Part shown: positions 1-10,960 of the stretch, in pieces
Layout of the letters: the number at the start of each line of letters is the position of its first letter
Numbering within the stretch: position 1 is the stretch's first letter
Assembly: GCF_000003815.2 (NCBI RefSeq)
Contig: NC_049984.1
Location: 927,888-991,887, forward strand
Source: Branchiostoma floridae
Lineage: Eukaryota > Chordata > Leptocardii > Amphioxiformes > Branchiostomatidae
DNA: 64,000 nt
Direction: 5' to 3'
Program-made: the position numbers and the translations under genes
Notes under the pieces: generated by a model
Databases searched by the model: none
What the model saw: the letters and a program-made list of their open reading frames with translations, nothing else
What the model was told of the DNA's origin: nothing

Positions 1-119
1 TGAATAGTACGTTACAGTGAATAGTATGAAGAACAATGTCAAATGTCAAATTATCATAATCACAACACGAGTATCATTGATAACTGTGACATTTTTAGAT
101 AGCTACCGCAGCTACTTAC

Positions 120-235
120 AGTAGACCTGCAGAGTAACAGTGCCTTGTCCTGCAGGTGGGACCCCATTGTCAGCCTCACAATGGTACAGTCCGCCGTCCT
201 CATGTGACACCGTTGGGAGATGCAGCACGTGATCT
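120..235 (-). CDS. Ig gene exon 6: second half of Ig domain 3
   Basis: The frame reads DHVLHLPTVSHEDGGLYHC and then EADNGVPPAGQGTVTLQV, the E to G strands with the diagnostic DGGLYHC. The acceptor is TTGTTACAG. The donor is GTAAGT in phase 1. Confidence 0.8.
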
Positions 236-3200
236 CTGTAACAACCAATAGAAATCAGATACGCCAAAAATCAGTTACTCAAGCAACTGGATACGTTTCT
301 GGAAAACGTCAGACGTTTCAGACAGCCATCCGGCGTCTTTCGTCATTGACACTGATCTGCAGCTGACGAAAGTGCCACTGACGACAGACGCTGAATCTGT
401 CTGAAATGTCTGTCCAAAATCATATCCACTTGTTTGAGTAACTGCTTTTCAGCGTATCGTATTGCCTAGTTATGTAACCTTCATTAACGCAAGAGAAATC
501 AGTTTTCAGATCTCTGTAGAAACCAATAGAAGTCAGCTTCCCATGCCCCAGTCCTGTATTCAGGCAGGACTTACCTCGGCACAGCTAGCTCAGGACTTAC
601 CCCGGCACAGCTAGCTCAGGACTTACCCCGGCACAGCTAGCTCAGGACTTACCCCGGCACAGCTAGCTCAGGACTTACCCCGGCACAGCTAACTCAGGAC
701 TTACCCCGGCATAGCTAGCTCAGGACTTACCCCGGCACAGCTAGCTCAGGACTTACCCCGGCACAGCTAGCTCATGACTTACCCCGGCACTGCTAGCTCA
801 GGACTTACCCCGGCACAGCTAGCTCAGGACTTACCCCGGCACAGCTAGCTCAGGACTTACCCCGGCACAGCTAGCTCATGACTTACCCCGGCACAGCTAG
901 CTCAGGACTTACCCCGGCACAGCTAGCTCAGGACTTACCCCGGCACAGCTAGCTCAGGACTTACCCCGGCACAGCTAGCTCAGGAAGGCTGCCCCTGCCT
1001 TTCCGCCATGTTATTGTAGCCTTGGGATTGCTGTCCACCATACAGCCGAGACTGGCAGGCTCACCCTCTCTCACGTGGACGGACGTCCTGGGAACCTGCA
1101 CCTGCGGGGGGTCTACAGGGCAGAGACAGCTCCGTCAGCAGAGTAAACACCTGCAGGGGCCTACAGGGCAGAGACAGCGCCTGCAGCAGAGTAAAAACCT
1201 GCAGGGGTCTACAGGGCAGAGACAGCGCCGTCAGCAGAATGAAGACCTGGGCGGGTCTACAGGGCAGAGACAGCGCCGTCAGCAGAGTAAACACCTGCGG
1301 GGGTCTACAGGGCAGAGACAGCTCAGTCAGCAGAGTAAACACTTGGGGGGAGGGGTTACAGGGCAGAGACAGCTCCGTCAGCAGAGTAAACACTTGGGGG
1401 GAGGGGTTACAGGGCAGAGACAGCTTAGTCAGCAGAGTAAACACTTGGGAGGGAGGGGTTACAGGGCAGAGACAGCTCAGTCAGCAGAGTAAACACTTGG
1501 GAGGGAGGGGTTACAGGGCAGAGACAGCTCAGTCAGCAGAGTAAACACCAGCAGAATCAAACATGATAAAGTTGGTGGTCGACGAGAGGTTTAGTCGTCA
1601 AGAAATACTTTCTTCAAAACATGCTCACATTTTACCCTCATGATCCTAGACGACGCTGCCGGCCCAGCGAGTTGTGGGAAGCCCTGGTCGGCCAGGCAGG
1701 TGAAGTTGGCGCCGTGGTCCCATTTCGTCAGGCGGGGGACGAACAGCTCCAGACTTCTGTCGTTACCCGCGGAATCGCTTCCGGACCTGCAGATGCAAGA
1801 GCCACAGTTCACATTGAGAACACGAGTTTTCTGTACACCAATGTGATGGTCATCATCTTACAAGTCTGCAAACAACTAGAAGGAAAGATAGGTGTGAAGT
1901 TTTGACCTGAAGGGACCTTTAAGGTAAAGTTTTGACTAAAAATCTACGTGTAAAGTAAGATCAAGTAACGTCGATGAAGGTTAGACATCCATGTAATAAG
2001 ATATGCCAAAAAGCAGTTACTCAAACAAATGGGAAACGGTCAGACGTTTCAAATGCTATCCAACAGTTTTCGTCAGTTTTCGAAAATTGTCTGACAATAC
2101 AACGTTTCCTGTTGGACATCTAAAATTGTCTTCATTCATAGTTAGTGCATAAAAGACCTGTTTCTTCCAGGTAACTTCGGTGTCACTGACGAAAACTGCT
2201 GGATAGCAGTTAAAGCGTCTGACCGTTTCCCCAAATCATATCCAGTTGTTTGAGTAACTGCTTTTTGGCATACGTGTAAAGTAACGTTGAAGAGGTTCAT
2301 CAGTCACGTATGCATACAGTTATCAACAGTTTTCTTCAAGCAATGACTGTTTTGTAAAGGTACAGTACATACCTCCCATAGTACAGTACAGTACATAGTC
2401 TCAGTTCTCGTTAGAGAACACGAGACTAGGTCAGGCTTGCGTGGATCATCTGCCCCCTCCTCTCGCGAGAACTGAGACTAGGCAGTTCCCCCGTAACGAA
2501 GATGTGCTGGTAGACGTCGAAAATTTGGGAGGTATGTACTCACTCACTGTACCTTTACAAAACAGTCATTGATTGAAGAAAATTGTTGTAAGTGTAAAGT
2601 AACGTTTTTGACCAGAGGGAACTTTTTTCACCTGAAGAGACGTGTTCCGTTTCTCCAGGTGAGTCGCGGGGGCGGATGTCCACCTGAGGCTCGGCAGGTG
2701 AGAGACAGCGGTTCTCCTGCCGTGGCCGGCAGCTCCCCACCCGTGATGGTCGGCGGTCCCGACAGCGGTACTGCAAAGGGAAGCTTTTGTTACACCTCAT
2801 CTCTCATTCTGATTGGACAAATGTTATCATTCACCACCTGAGATTATGATTCTTTTCTCCTGATTGGGTCGCGTCGTCTATTATAATAAATGACCGTTGG
2901 AGATTCATGATTCACCCCTTGTGAGGTTCTGGCGTCATAACCAATACAAAATGGGGACTTCTGATTAGTCGTCTAGCTAGTAGTATATGATGATGATAAC
3001 GGAGAGAAATATCTACCAATGACGGTAAGGGTGGCGTCGTCAGCAACTGTTGTTAGCTATGTAGCAGCTGTAACTACCTGCTGCCTGCCTGCCGGCCCGG
3101 TGGGTCTCCAGGTTTATAATTGCGTATGATTATGATGATTACGTATGATTATGATATTTACCAATGACGGTAAGGGTGGCGTCGTCAGCAGCTGTTGCGG

Positions 3201-6200
3201 GGTCCGTGTAGCAGCTGTAGCGCCCCCCGTCCCGGCTGTCGGCCCGGCGGATCTCCAGGTTGAACTGTCGCGCGGCGGGGTCCCCCGTGATGCGGTGCCG
3301 CGGGAAGGACCGCATCACCGTCCGGCCGTACGAGATGACCTTGTCTCCGGGCGGACCCTGCCAGATCACGATCTCCTCGCTCCCCAGCGCGCTGAAGGCG
3401 CACCCTAGCGTCACGCTGCGGCCCTGCAGCACCACAGACTCCCCGGGACGCACGCTGTAGGTCGAACCGTCTGGTAGAGACACGCAATAAGACTAGAAAT
3501 GTAACATTTGCCAGCAAATACATAATGGTCTGGCCTAGCAAACTACTGCTCTGTTTATTCTTACTCAAACACATTAATATATATGGTGACCAGCCCCTCT
3601 ACTTATGTCCTGCCACTTGCTACATTATGTAACCGAACACTACCACTACATTTTCCAGTAGCCATGCCAGCAGTAGTCATTGGGACAAAGTAACTGGGCA
3701 AAAAGTATGAAGGTTGACATGAAAAAACAATGTTTGATGCTATATATACATCATGACATATTCTCAAACACTTTGTCAGTTATGTAGTAGGTTGGCATAT
3801 ATAAGGTATAAGGCTAAAATAAATTATCCATAAAATGTAATACTATCAATTCTCAACACAAAAATCGGACTTATCCAAATCTTCGACTGATCGATTTCAG
3901 TCTTTGTGAAGGAATGAACAATCCACTGCTTCTGTGACGTCAGGTTATATGGATAGCACACGTGACTCCGTGAGCGGTTTGCTTGTTTGTTTGTTTGTTT
4001 GTTTGAACCTTTATTTATTCATGAAAGCTCATATCGGCCTGCAGGCCGCTTTTCACTGAGGTCATGAGGACAGAGGCAAGGGTCAGACAAAGTATATAAC
4101 AGAGATACAGTTACATCGATTAGAGTCCTTATAATCCTATAAGTCTATATACACAATTTTTACATACATACAAAGAAAGAAACTGCTATACATGATTCAA
4201 GTCCGTTCATTTGGCCGTTCCCATTACTTTAAGAGTCTCTTAAAGGAAGCCAGTAGATCATAAGTTGCGGGAAATTCTATGTCGCCCTCCGTCTCTGTTT
4301 ATAAAAGGTTATAAAGCTCTGATGTAGATGGCCTCTAGCAAAAACGTCTGGTTCTGTATCCATGATTCTCACTTGTCCAATGTGACCGAGTGTCCAGGTG
4401 ACTCTATATGTTGAGAAACGTCTGAAAATGTTGAACGCACCCATCCTTGACTGTAGTTGAGCAGTCGAACATCTGGGCACGTCCAGTTTTTGTGTTCGAA
4501 ATTATAGTTCATCTTTATCCAGAATGACTTCTACCAACACAGAGGAACTTTCAAGTTAAGAATAAGTCGGCAATATACTCATGTTCTTCTGATTAATAGA
4601 ATCCCAGCGATGCAACTTCCCATGTAAGGGAAATTATTCCAACTTTTCTGAAAAACTATTTAAAATAGACGTGATTGCCTTTTGGTATTAAAAAAATTAT
4701 TGCAATCAGCAAGTGATTTACAATTAGCCTTCTGGCAACTAACGAGGCACTTTTTTGATTACTACGTGTCACACATCAGAAGACTCCGTTTTCTGTCAGT
4801 CCAAGATCGTAATCATCATGATTTTTAGTCATTGTCAGATCTAAACATGGGTTTTACACATACATCAGATATCGATTTTATGTCTGTTATTTCCTTGTAA
4901 GGGTTTCTACATCATTTTTTGTGTATGTAATTCTGTACAAGACACGCCTGTACCCTGTATAAAGGAAACAGAATCTATCTATCTATATCTATATATATGT
5001 ATATAAACACTTGATTTTAACGAGCGGACACATGTCATGACAACTTATTAGTAGGCAACAGGCTCCAGTTGTCGTCAGTATTTTCCCGAAGATTTTTGCT
5101 CCAATATTCCTCCCACGTCCAGTGTGCTGACCGGAACAACATGCAGCAATTCACCAACCCGATTAATACACATGCAGGTCACTCCGTGTCACTGGAACAG
5201 TCAGAACGGGATTATGCGCTCGTGTTCAGTACCAGGCTCATGAGCATTCAACTGGATCTTAAGATATAATCTGGGCAACTCAGACGGGATTTTTCCACAT
5301 GACACAGAGGTTAGCTATGTATTGCAATGTCTGCAATTTCAAAATACCTGAATCTAAAGCATGTCAACACCAGGCTCGCCAAACTACATCAAACTACATC
5401 AAACTACGCATGTCAGCTTAGAGATACTGTCGCTTCACGGGGTTTGTGGCATTTCACAGAATATCAAAACGTCACATACAGCACGGATAATGGTATTGAA
5501 ATTGGTATGTGTTTGACGCGCTAAGCACTACTTATCTTTGTGCCGCATAGCTTTTGGCCGGCTGCACGTTCGGTGCGTGTGCGCCCAACAGCGCGGTGTT
5601 TGGTACCGCGGTGCGTGTGCGCCCAACAGCGCGATGTTTGGTACCGCGGTGCGTGTGCGCACAACAGCGCGATGTTTGGTACCGCGGTGCATGTGCGCTC
5701 AACAACGCGATGTTTGGTACCGCGGTGCGTGTGCGCCCAGCAGCGCGATGTTTGGTACCGCGGTGCTTGTGCTCAGACAAAGCAGCGCGATGTTTGGTAC
5801 CGCGGTGCGTGTGCACCCGCACCGCGATGTTTGGTACCGCGGTGCGTGTGCGCCCAGCAGTGCGATGTTTGGTACCGCGGTGCGTGTGCACCCGTACCCG
5901 CAGCGCGATGTTTGGTACCGCGGGGCGTGTGCACCCGTACCCGCAGCGCGATGTTTGGTACCGCGGTGCGTGTGCACCCGTACCCGCAGCGCGATGTTTG
6001 GTACCGCGGTGCGTGTGCTTAAAGCAGCGCGATGTTTGGTACCGCGGTGCGTGTGCTTAAAGCAGCGCGATGTTTGGTACCGCGGTGCGTGTGCGCCCAA
6101 CAGCGCGATGTTTGGTACCGCGGTGCGTGTGCGCCCAGCAGCGCGATGTTTGGTACCGCGGTGCTTGTGCTCAAAGCAGCGCGATGTTTGGTACCGCGGT

Positions 6201-8774
6201 GCGTGTGCACCCGCACCGCGATGTTTGGTACCGCGGTGCGTGTGCGCCCAGCAGTGCGATGTTTGGTACCGCGGTGCGTGTGCGCCCAACAGCGCGATGT
6301 TTGGTACCGCGGTGCGTGTGCACCCGTACCCGCAGCGCGATGTTTGGTACCGCGGTGCGTGTGCTTAAAGCAGCGCGATGTTTGGTACCGCGGTGCGTGT
6401 GCTTAAAGCAGCGCGATGTTTGGTACCGCGGTGCGTGTGCTTAAAGCAGCGCGATGTTTGGTACCGCGGTGCGTGTGCGCCCAACAGCGCGATGTTTGGT
6501 ACCGCGGTGCGTGTGCACCCACAGTGCGATGTTTGGTACCGCGGTGCGTGTGCGCCCAACAGCGCGATGTTTGGTACCGCGGTGCGTGTGCGCCCAACAG
6601 CGCGATGTTTGGTACCGCGGTGCGTGTGCGCACAACAGCGCGATGTTTGGTACCGCGGTGCATGTGCGCTCAACAACGCGATGTTTGGTACCGCGGTGCG
6701 TGTGCTTAAAGCAGCGCGATGTTTGGTACCGCGGTGCGTGTGCGCCCAACAGCGCGATGTTTGGTACCGCGGTGCGTGTGCGCCCAACAGCGCGATGTTT
6801 GGTACCGCGGTGCGTGTGCGCCCGGCAGCGCGATGTTTGGTACCGCGGTGCGTGTGCGCTCAACAACGCGATGTTTGGTACCGCGGTGCGTGTGCTTAAA
6901 GCAGCGCGATGTTTGGTACCGCGGTGCGTGTGCGCCCAACAGCTCGATGTTTGGTACCGCGGTGCGTGTGCGCCCAACAGCGCGATGTTTGGTACCGCGG
7001 TGCGTGTGCACCCACAGTGCGATGTTTGGTACCGCGGTGCGTGCGCGCTCAACAACGCGATGTTTGGTACCGCGGTGCGTGTGCTCAAAGCAGCGCGATG
7101 TTTGGTACCGCGGTGCGTGTGCGCCCGGCAGTGCGATGTTTGGTACCGCAGTGCGTGTGCGCCCAGCAGTGCGATGTTTGGTACCGCGGTGCGTGTGCAC
7201 CCGCCGTGTTTTGTAGTAGTCGATTCGACAATTCTGTAATTTGAAAAATCTATTTTTTGACAACTTTCCTTGTTTGAAATTTAACTACTGGCTATTTTAC
7301 AATTTAATCCTATATTAATAAATGTATTTAAAGGGAACCTTTCAAATGAGCCATTTGCCTTCGTTGATTTCATGGGATTGAAAATTGGGACACTCCATAG
7401 AGACCCTTTAAGAATCCTAAAGATAATGATATGCAGCGGGAAAGCATGGCACTGTTTCGGCGCGCACCACCGCAGCAATCCTAAAGATAATGATATGCAG
7501 CGGGAAAATATGGCAGACTGTTAGGGCACGCGCCACAGCAGCAACTCAGTCGAAGTGTCGCGATATTAGCTTACAGCCATCAGAAACAGTTACAGCAGGT
7601 CAATAAAAACATATGTTTGTGTCATTTTTTGGCTAGCAAAGCGTGTAAAAATGAACAAATCAGGGCCAGCGTCTGACCAGATCGTCACTCCTCGCCACAC
7701 GCTCAGCAATGGCAGAAGGGCGGTCGTTATATGAGGTATCAGTATCAATGTAAGAATAATTGACCTCAATTCCGAACAAGGTATTGCAAAGCTGAACGAA
7801 CTGGAAGATCACCTGCATAATGAATTATAATTGACGCCCCTGAACTATTCTATTACTCTTTTTCGAGTCACACAAAGCAATAAAAGAAGTTGATATTTTT
7901 TCTTGGTCCAGTGCGTGTGTGCGTTGTCAGAGGATTATTCTTGCAAGTGTCCTTCTTATATCATGTGCTGACCTGTCATATTCAAATGTAACTTTGTCGA
8001 AGAATCATTCTAACTGTTAGGTAGAGTTACAACAGTTAACGTTACTGAACTTTAGATCCTCTCCGTTACACATAAAACGGAAAAGAAAATAGAACACAAC
8101 ACACAATTGTAAGTAGCGCAGTATGTTGGCTCTGGGCTGGCAGCATGATCCAGGAGTGAGTGGGAGGAAACATGAGGCCGTTATCCGCACCCGCCAGACA
8201 GGCTTTGATGAAGAATTGAAGTTTGTCATTACCCAGCGGGGTCCGATTACTCCTGTAACTGCGCCCTCAGGAAGTGAATTCCTTAATCTCAGAATCATCA
8301 GGGCCGACAGGAGGCTTGTCTCAGATCAGGCACAGCCGAAAACTGCCAACATGTATACTAACGCCATAATATCTGGTGTATTTGCAGCCATTGATAGATG
8401 GTAATGACACCGGTGCACCCGAAACTATCAGTGGATCATGTTTATTATATTATATTACTACCATTGATATCAACGACTTTCATTTGCTTTTGCTATTACG
8501 TAAATGTAGAAACGCATCTAATGATGATTCATAATTGTTGATGACCAGGCTCTAAGTACAAAAATCTATCTTTGCCATCTCTGAAGAAATACCATAACCC
8601 AAGTCTTCAACCACTTTCAGTTTCATCTTTCCGTGTAATTTTACAATGTTTTCAGGCCGAATCTGTGCCGGCTTGCCGTTAGTAACACAGAAGCACCTTG
8701 CCACACTCACCTGTTGTAACCGCGAACACGAACAGAAGCAGGAAACAGCCCAGCGCCCTTGTCAGCATCACCAT
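120..8774 (-). CDS. Immunoglobulin-superfamily protein with signal peptide and at least three Ig domains (3' end beyond the window)
   Basis: I rebuilt six exons from acceptor and donor dinucleotides and reading phase: 8711-8774, 3162-3470, 2632-2770, 1636-1786, 965-1101 and 120-235 (minus strand). Every junction keeps frame, giving about 305 codons. The order is signal peptide, V-like Ig domain (SVTLGC, VIWQ, GGRYSC), a second Ig domain (LSLTC, RLTW, ANFTC) and a third (ASLGC, TITW, DGGLYHC). All three have the Cys-Trp-Cys pattern, and the last has the DxGxYxC signature. The start is the ATG ahead of the hydrophobic stretch. The last visible exon ends in phase 1 at a good donor, so more exons lie left of base 1; a membrane anchor cannot be seen. 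The protein is probably secreted or a cell-surface adhesion or recognition molecule. I cannot choose among nectin, CADM, kirre-like or lancelet-specific families. Introns are crowded with repeats, listed separately. Confidence 0.82.
258..459. mobile_element. Small inverted-repeat element (MITE family A, copy 1)
   Basis: The left end CGCCAAAAATCAGTTACTCA is mirrored at the right end by TGAGTAACTGCTTTTCAGCG. The inner part also folds back (CAGACGTTTCAGACAG against CTGTCTGAAATGTCTG). It is about 200 bp, non-coding, and lies in the intron between exons 5 and 6 of the Ig gene. Family membership is supported by copy 2 at 2000. Confidence 0.72.
566..990. repeat. 26-bp minisatellite repeating the splice donor of Ig exon 5
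   Basis: Sixteen units have a strict 26-bp period (donor positions from 573 to 963). On the minus strand each unit ends exon-like sequence GAGCTAGCTGTGCCGGG followed by GTAAGTCC. The unit nearest the exon spans its real 3' end. Sequence variation between units is low. Confidence 0.9.
965..1101 (-). CDS. Ig gene exon 5: first half of Ig domain 3, flanked by junction minisatellites
   Basis: The frame reads VPRTSVHVREGEPASLGC and then PKATITWRKG, the start of an Ig domain. The acceptor side is CCCCGCAG and the donor is GTAAGT, leaving phase 2, which matches exon 6. The donor is repeated 16 times downstream and the acceptor region about 9 times upstream. The exon could also begin six bases further in, after GTGCAG, without changing frame. 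Confidence 0.78.
1102..1549. repeat. 48-49-bp minisatellite repeating the acceptor region of Ig exon 5
   Basis: About nine units contain CTACAGGGCAGAGACAG and GTCAGCAGAGTAAACAC. On the minus strand each ends in a CTGTAG/CTGCAG acceptor-like run, and the last copy abuts exon 5. The open frames across it on both strands are by-products of the repeat. Confidence 0.85.
1636..1786 (-). CDS. Ig gene exon 4: second half of Ig domain 2
   Basis: The exon encodes SLELFVPRLTKWDHGANFTC and the following strand, completing the domain started in exon 3. The acceptor is CATCTGCAG. The donor is AGG followed by GTAAAA and ends in phase 0, matching exon 5. Confidence 0.78.
2000..2274. mobile_element. Small inverted-repeat element (MITE family A, copy 2)
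   Basis: The ends ATGCCAAAAAGCAGTTACTC and GAGTAACTGCTTTTTGGCAT are inverted copies of each other and match the copy at 258-459. Internal GTCAGACG and CGTCTGAC motifs are also mirrored. There is no coding capacity. It lies in the intron between exons 3 and 4 of the Ig gene. Confidence 0.75.
2325..2588. mobile_element. Nested inverted-repeat element (MITE-like)
   Basis: The outer arms of about 55 bp (CAATGACTGTTTTGTAAAGG against CCTTTACAAAACAGTCATTG) enclose TACATACCTCCCA and its inverse. Inside lies a second inverted pair, AGTCTCAGTTCTCG and CGAGAACTGAGACT. It is non-coding and in the same intron as family A copy 2. Confidence 0.72.
2632..2770 (-). CDS. Ig gene exon 3: first half of Ig domain 2
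   Basis: The frame reads PTITGGELPATAGEPLSLTC and then RLTWRNGTRLF, the A to C strands of an I/C2-type Ig domain. The acceptor is TTTGCAG. The donor GTGAAA leaves phase 2, which matches exon 4. This frame contains no ATG and is easy to miss in an ORF scan. Confidence 0.8.
3015..3112 (-). pseudogene. Decayed partial copy of Ig gene exon 2
   Basis: About 100 bp are clearly similar to the 3' half of exon 2 (3162 onward), including the donor and the CAATGACGGTAAGGGTGGCG segment. The copy carries substitutions and a TAG, and the conserved cysteine frame is lost. It sits in the intron just downstream of the real exon, so it is a local tandem duplication that died. Confidence 0.7.
3162..3470 (-). 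CDS. Ig gene exon 2: V-like Ig domain in one exon
   Basis: The exon is 309 bp in phase 1-1, the classical symmetric Ig-domain exon. It shows the B-strand Cys in SVTLGC, the C-strand Trp in VIWQGPPGD, FNLEIRRADSRDGGRYSC around the F-strand Cys, and a G strand ending LTVIG. The acceptor is CTACCAG and the donor GTAAAT. Confidence 0.85.
3471..5560. other. Intron 1 of Ig gene, left part, with LINE/SINE-like tails
   Basis: No exon was found. A (TTTG)n run followed by AACCTTTATTTATTCATGAA near 3985-4020 looks like the reversed 3' tail of a non-LTR element, and the sequence to about 4500 may be its decayed body. A second tail-like segment, ending in a (TATC)n run, lies at about 4940-5000. Both are assigned by tail appearance only. 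Confidence 0.4.
5570..7210. repeat. 38-bp CpG-rich minisatellite in intron 1 of the Ig gene
   Basis: There are about 42 copies of a unit with the core GATGTTTGGTACCGCGGTGC followed by a variable tail (GTGTGCGCCCAACAGC, GTGTGCTTAAAGCAGC or GTGTGCACCCGTACCCGCAGC). The core holds overlapping palindromes GGTACC and CCGCGG. Unit types recur in blocks; for example the GCACAACAG and GCTCAACAACG types follow one another near 5650-5710 and again near 6625-6680, indicating block duplication. All frames across it are artefacts of the repeat. Confidence 0.92.
7211..8700. other. Intron 1 of Ig gene, right part; nothing recognised
   Basis: I see no splice-compatible exon, RNA gene or clear repeat. Two short direct repeats (ATCCTAAAGATAATGATATGC near 7415 and 7477) are present. 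Open frames near 8017-8404 lie on both strands and match nothing I know. Confidence 0.4.
8711..8774 (-). CDS. Ig gene exon 1: start codon and signal peptide
   Basis: The exon encodes 21 residues beginning MVMLTRALG, followed by a hydrophobic core FLLLFVFAV and small residues, a typical secretory signal. It ends in phase 1 at donor GTGAGT. The split codon joins exon 2 as GAC, which matches the phase of the acceptor at 3470. It is the only upstream exon I found that fits. It lies 5.2 kb from exon 2, so the link is inferred from phase and logic. Confidence 0.7.
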
Positions 8775-8799
8775 GGTTCCAACCTTGACGATCCTAGTG

Positions 8800-8880
8800 G
8801 CGTCGATGTGGCCTAATGGTAAGGTATTTGGACCAGACCTTACAGGTCGAATCTCCTGACGTGCGCCTTTGGGGTTGTAT
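8800..8880 (+). other. tRNA-like segment, possibly a SINE head
   Basis: TGTGGCCTAATGGTAAGG resembles a pol III A box, and CAGGTCGAATCTCCTG about 30 bp further resembles a B box with one base missing. A full cloverleaf is not evident. A decayed tRNA gene or the head of a tRNA-derived SINE fits best. It lies just upstream of the Ig gene start. Confidence 0.35.
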
Positions 8881-9155
8881 TACCGCACAGGCTGTGTAAA
8901 CCCTCCCCCTCCGTGAATGACGCACAGCAGTCGGAACTTGACAGCAAGCAGCATAGACGAAGTAGTTAAAATGGCGGTCTTTTGTGAAGCCCGCCTCTCA
9001 CAACCGCGGGACCCAGGTGTCGGATTTACACGCGAACAAGTCGTAAGGAAGTTAGGATTAGGGCGTATCAAGTTAGTTACTGTCACAACGTTCAGAAGGA
9101 GTTTGGATTAGGCCTACCAAGTTAGAGACTGTCGCCAAGAAAAATGCATGTTTCA

Positions 9156-10094
9156 CTATTCAGACCGGGGGGGGGGGGGGCTTTTGAGGCCCGCGCTAAC
9201 TTCGATGTCCTATAACGCCAGAACGCCTTAGGCTAAAGCCACCAAATTTGGTGAGTTTTCCTAAAATATTGTTGGCAACAATTTTGCGAAGTTTGACGAA
9301 TTTTCCATTTTTTCGTGTTGCCATGGCAACCGTTTGCTGACAGGCAGTTTTGCCAAAAATCACTATTTTTGGTTCTACCAATGTATTTTTCACATTTATT
9401 TGCTATATTACTGCTATTTTGTTACATAAATAAAATCTTATATTATTTAGCATATCTTTCATAATTATATATGCATAAATTATGCTAATTTGATGACGTC
9501 ATCAGCCCAAAATCCAAGATGGCGGACCGTATGGACAGATCAAGAATAACAAGCTTATTTTCCCTTAAAATTTGGAACTACCTGGTATTTTTTTATCAAA
9601 AACCATCTAAATGAATGAATTTAGTTTATTTCCATTGCCCTTGGGGTTTATTTGTTGCAAAAAAAGAAGTTTTAAAAATTCAAGGTGGTGGATATAATAT
9701 GGCGGAGCCTTTTTTGTATTTTAGATGTGCAGGGCGTCATTTTATGAGGTCATTATGACGTCATCGAGGTTGCTATTGGCAATACAAGTGGTAATAAACA
9801 TTTTTATTCTGTTATCTGCACTTATTGTTACATTTTTGTAGTATAACTTGAAGTTTTTGGGGAATACCCTTTTTTCATGCGTCCGACCAATATAATCAAA
9901 TTGATGACGTCATAATTACGTCAGCTTACGTCAACGTAACGTCAAACGTCAAAGACTTGTTAGATATTATGTCGATATAATGTCCTGAAAATTTGGTGGC
10001 CTTACGGCACGTCGTTCGAGAGTTAGAGGAGGGCCTCAAAAGCCCCCCCCCCCCCCGGTCCAGGGATGACCAAAAAAGCCCGGTCTGAATAGGG
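9156..10094. mobile_element. Non-autonomous DNA transposon with poly-G terminal inverted repeats
   Basis: The left end reads CTATTCAGACC, a run of about 14 G, then CTTTTGAGGCCC. The right end is its inverse, with an extra 29-bp step between two CCGG-type segments. The interior is AT-rich and non-coding, with GATGACGTCATCAGCCCAAA and AAGATGGCGG motifs. A related half-end occurs at 28268-28345. Confidence 0.75.
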
Positions 10095-10960
10095 TTAACA
10101 GCGTAATTTGCGTTCATGGAGCTCCGAAGATAGACAAGAAATGGCGACTATGTATCAGCTGATGGACTATTTGTGGTAATATAATATAGATCAATTATTG
10201 GTGATGAAAGGTAGATATCTTCACAGCCATGTTGATTTGACCTTGACCAGTTCCGCCATGATGCGGACGGTGCACACATGTGTTTAGGTCAGTCATCCTC
10301 AGGTGAAATACACTAGCTATACTCCACTCCAGAACGTCCTCATACAGTAACACAACCATCTGTGGGGCTGATGGATGAATTAAACTCCACCACTTCAATC
10401 ACAGAATAAGCGCCTTCACCTCTCTGAATACGCATATGCATGTGAAGTGGCATAATGGGTTTTGTGCATGTTAGAAACTCCTGGGTTTCTGAGAACTGGA
10501 GCTGAGGACGATTTTCTGCTTTTCTCTGACGCACGGCGCTTCTTGGAAACCAGATAAGCTACAGATATGTGTGTGGGAGCCGCGATCTTTGTTCGGTAAT
10601 GTCAGCTGGGTGCGTGGGAGCCGTGACTTTTGTACAGGGATGGGTACCGACCGGGTACGAGTATTTTGTTTGTTTAAGGTATTTCACCTGGCTAAAGTGG
10701 CATTTTGACCTTCCATTGTTTTTTCAATTATTTATTAAGAAAGAATTAAGCTGTGACGAATATTAATAGATGGGCATGAAAGAATTCTAAATCTGATTTT
10801 TATGGCCATATGGATGACGTCATCGGGTTTTATTGCCCCTAATGTTATTTTTTCTATGAGAAAATTCAGCACTTCGGTACATACCACTGCAATAAAACTA
10901 TGTTTTTCATGTGCATAATGATGAAAGCTACAAACTCACGGTTGCGCAAATTGATATCTA

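Noticed and set aside
5532-7263. Long overlapping open frames of up to 276 codons on both strands
   Set aside because: They are repeats of 12-13 residue strings produced by the 38-bp minisatellite. They overlap on both strands and in all frames, and lie in an intron of the Ig gene.
8017-8404. 93-codon frames on both strands in intron 1 of the Ig gene
   Set aside because: No recognised motif, no splice sites fitting the Ig gene phases, and both strands are equally open.
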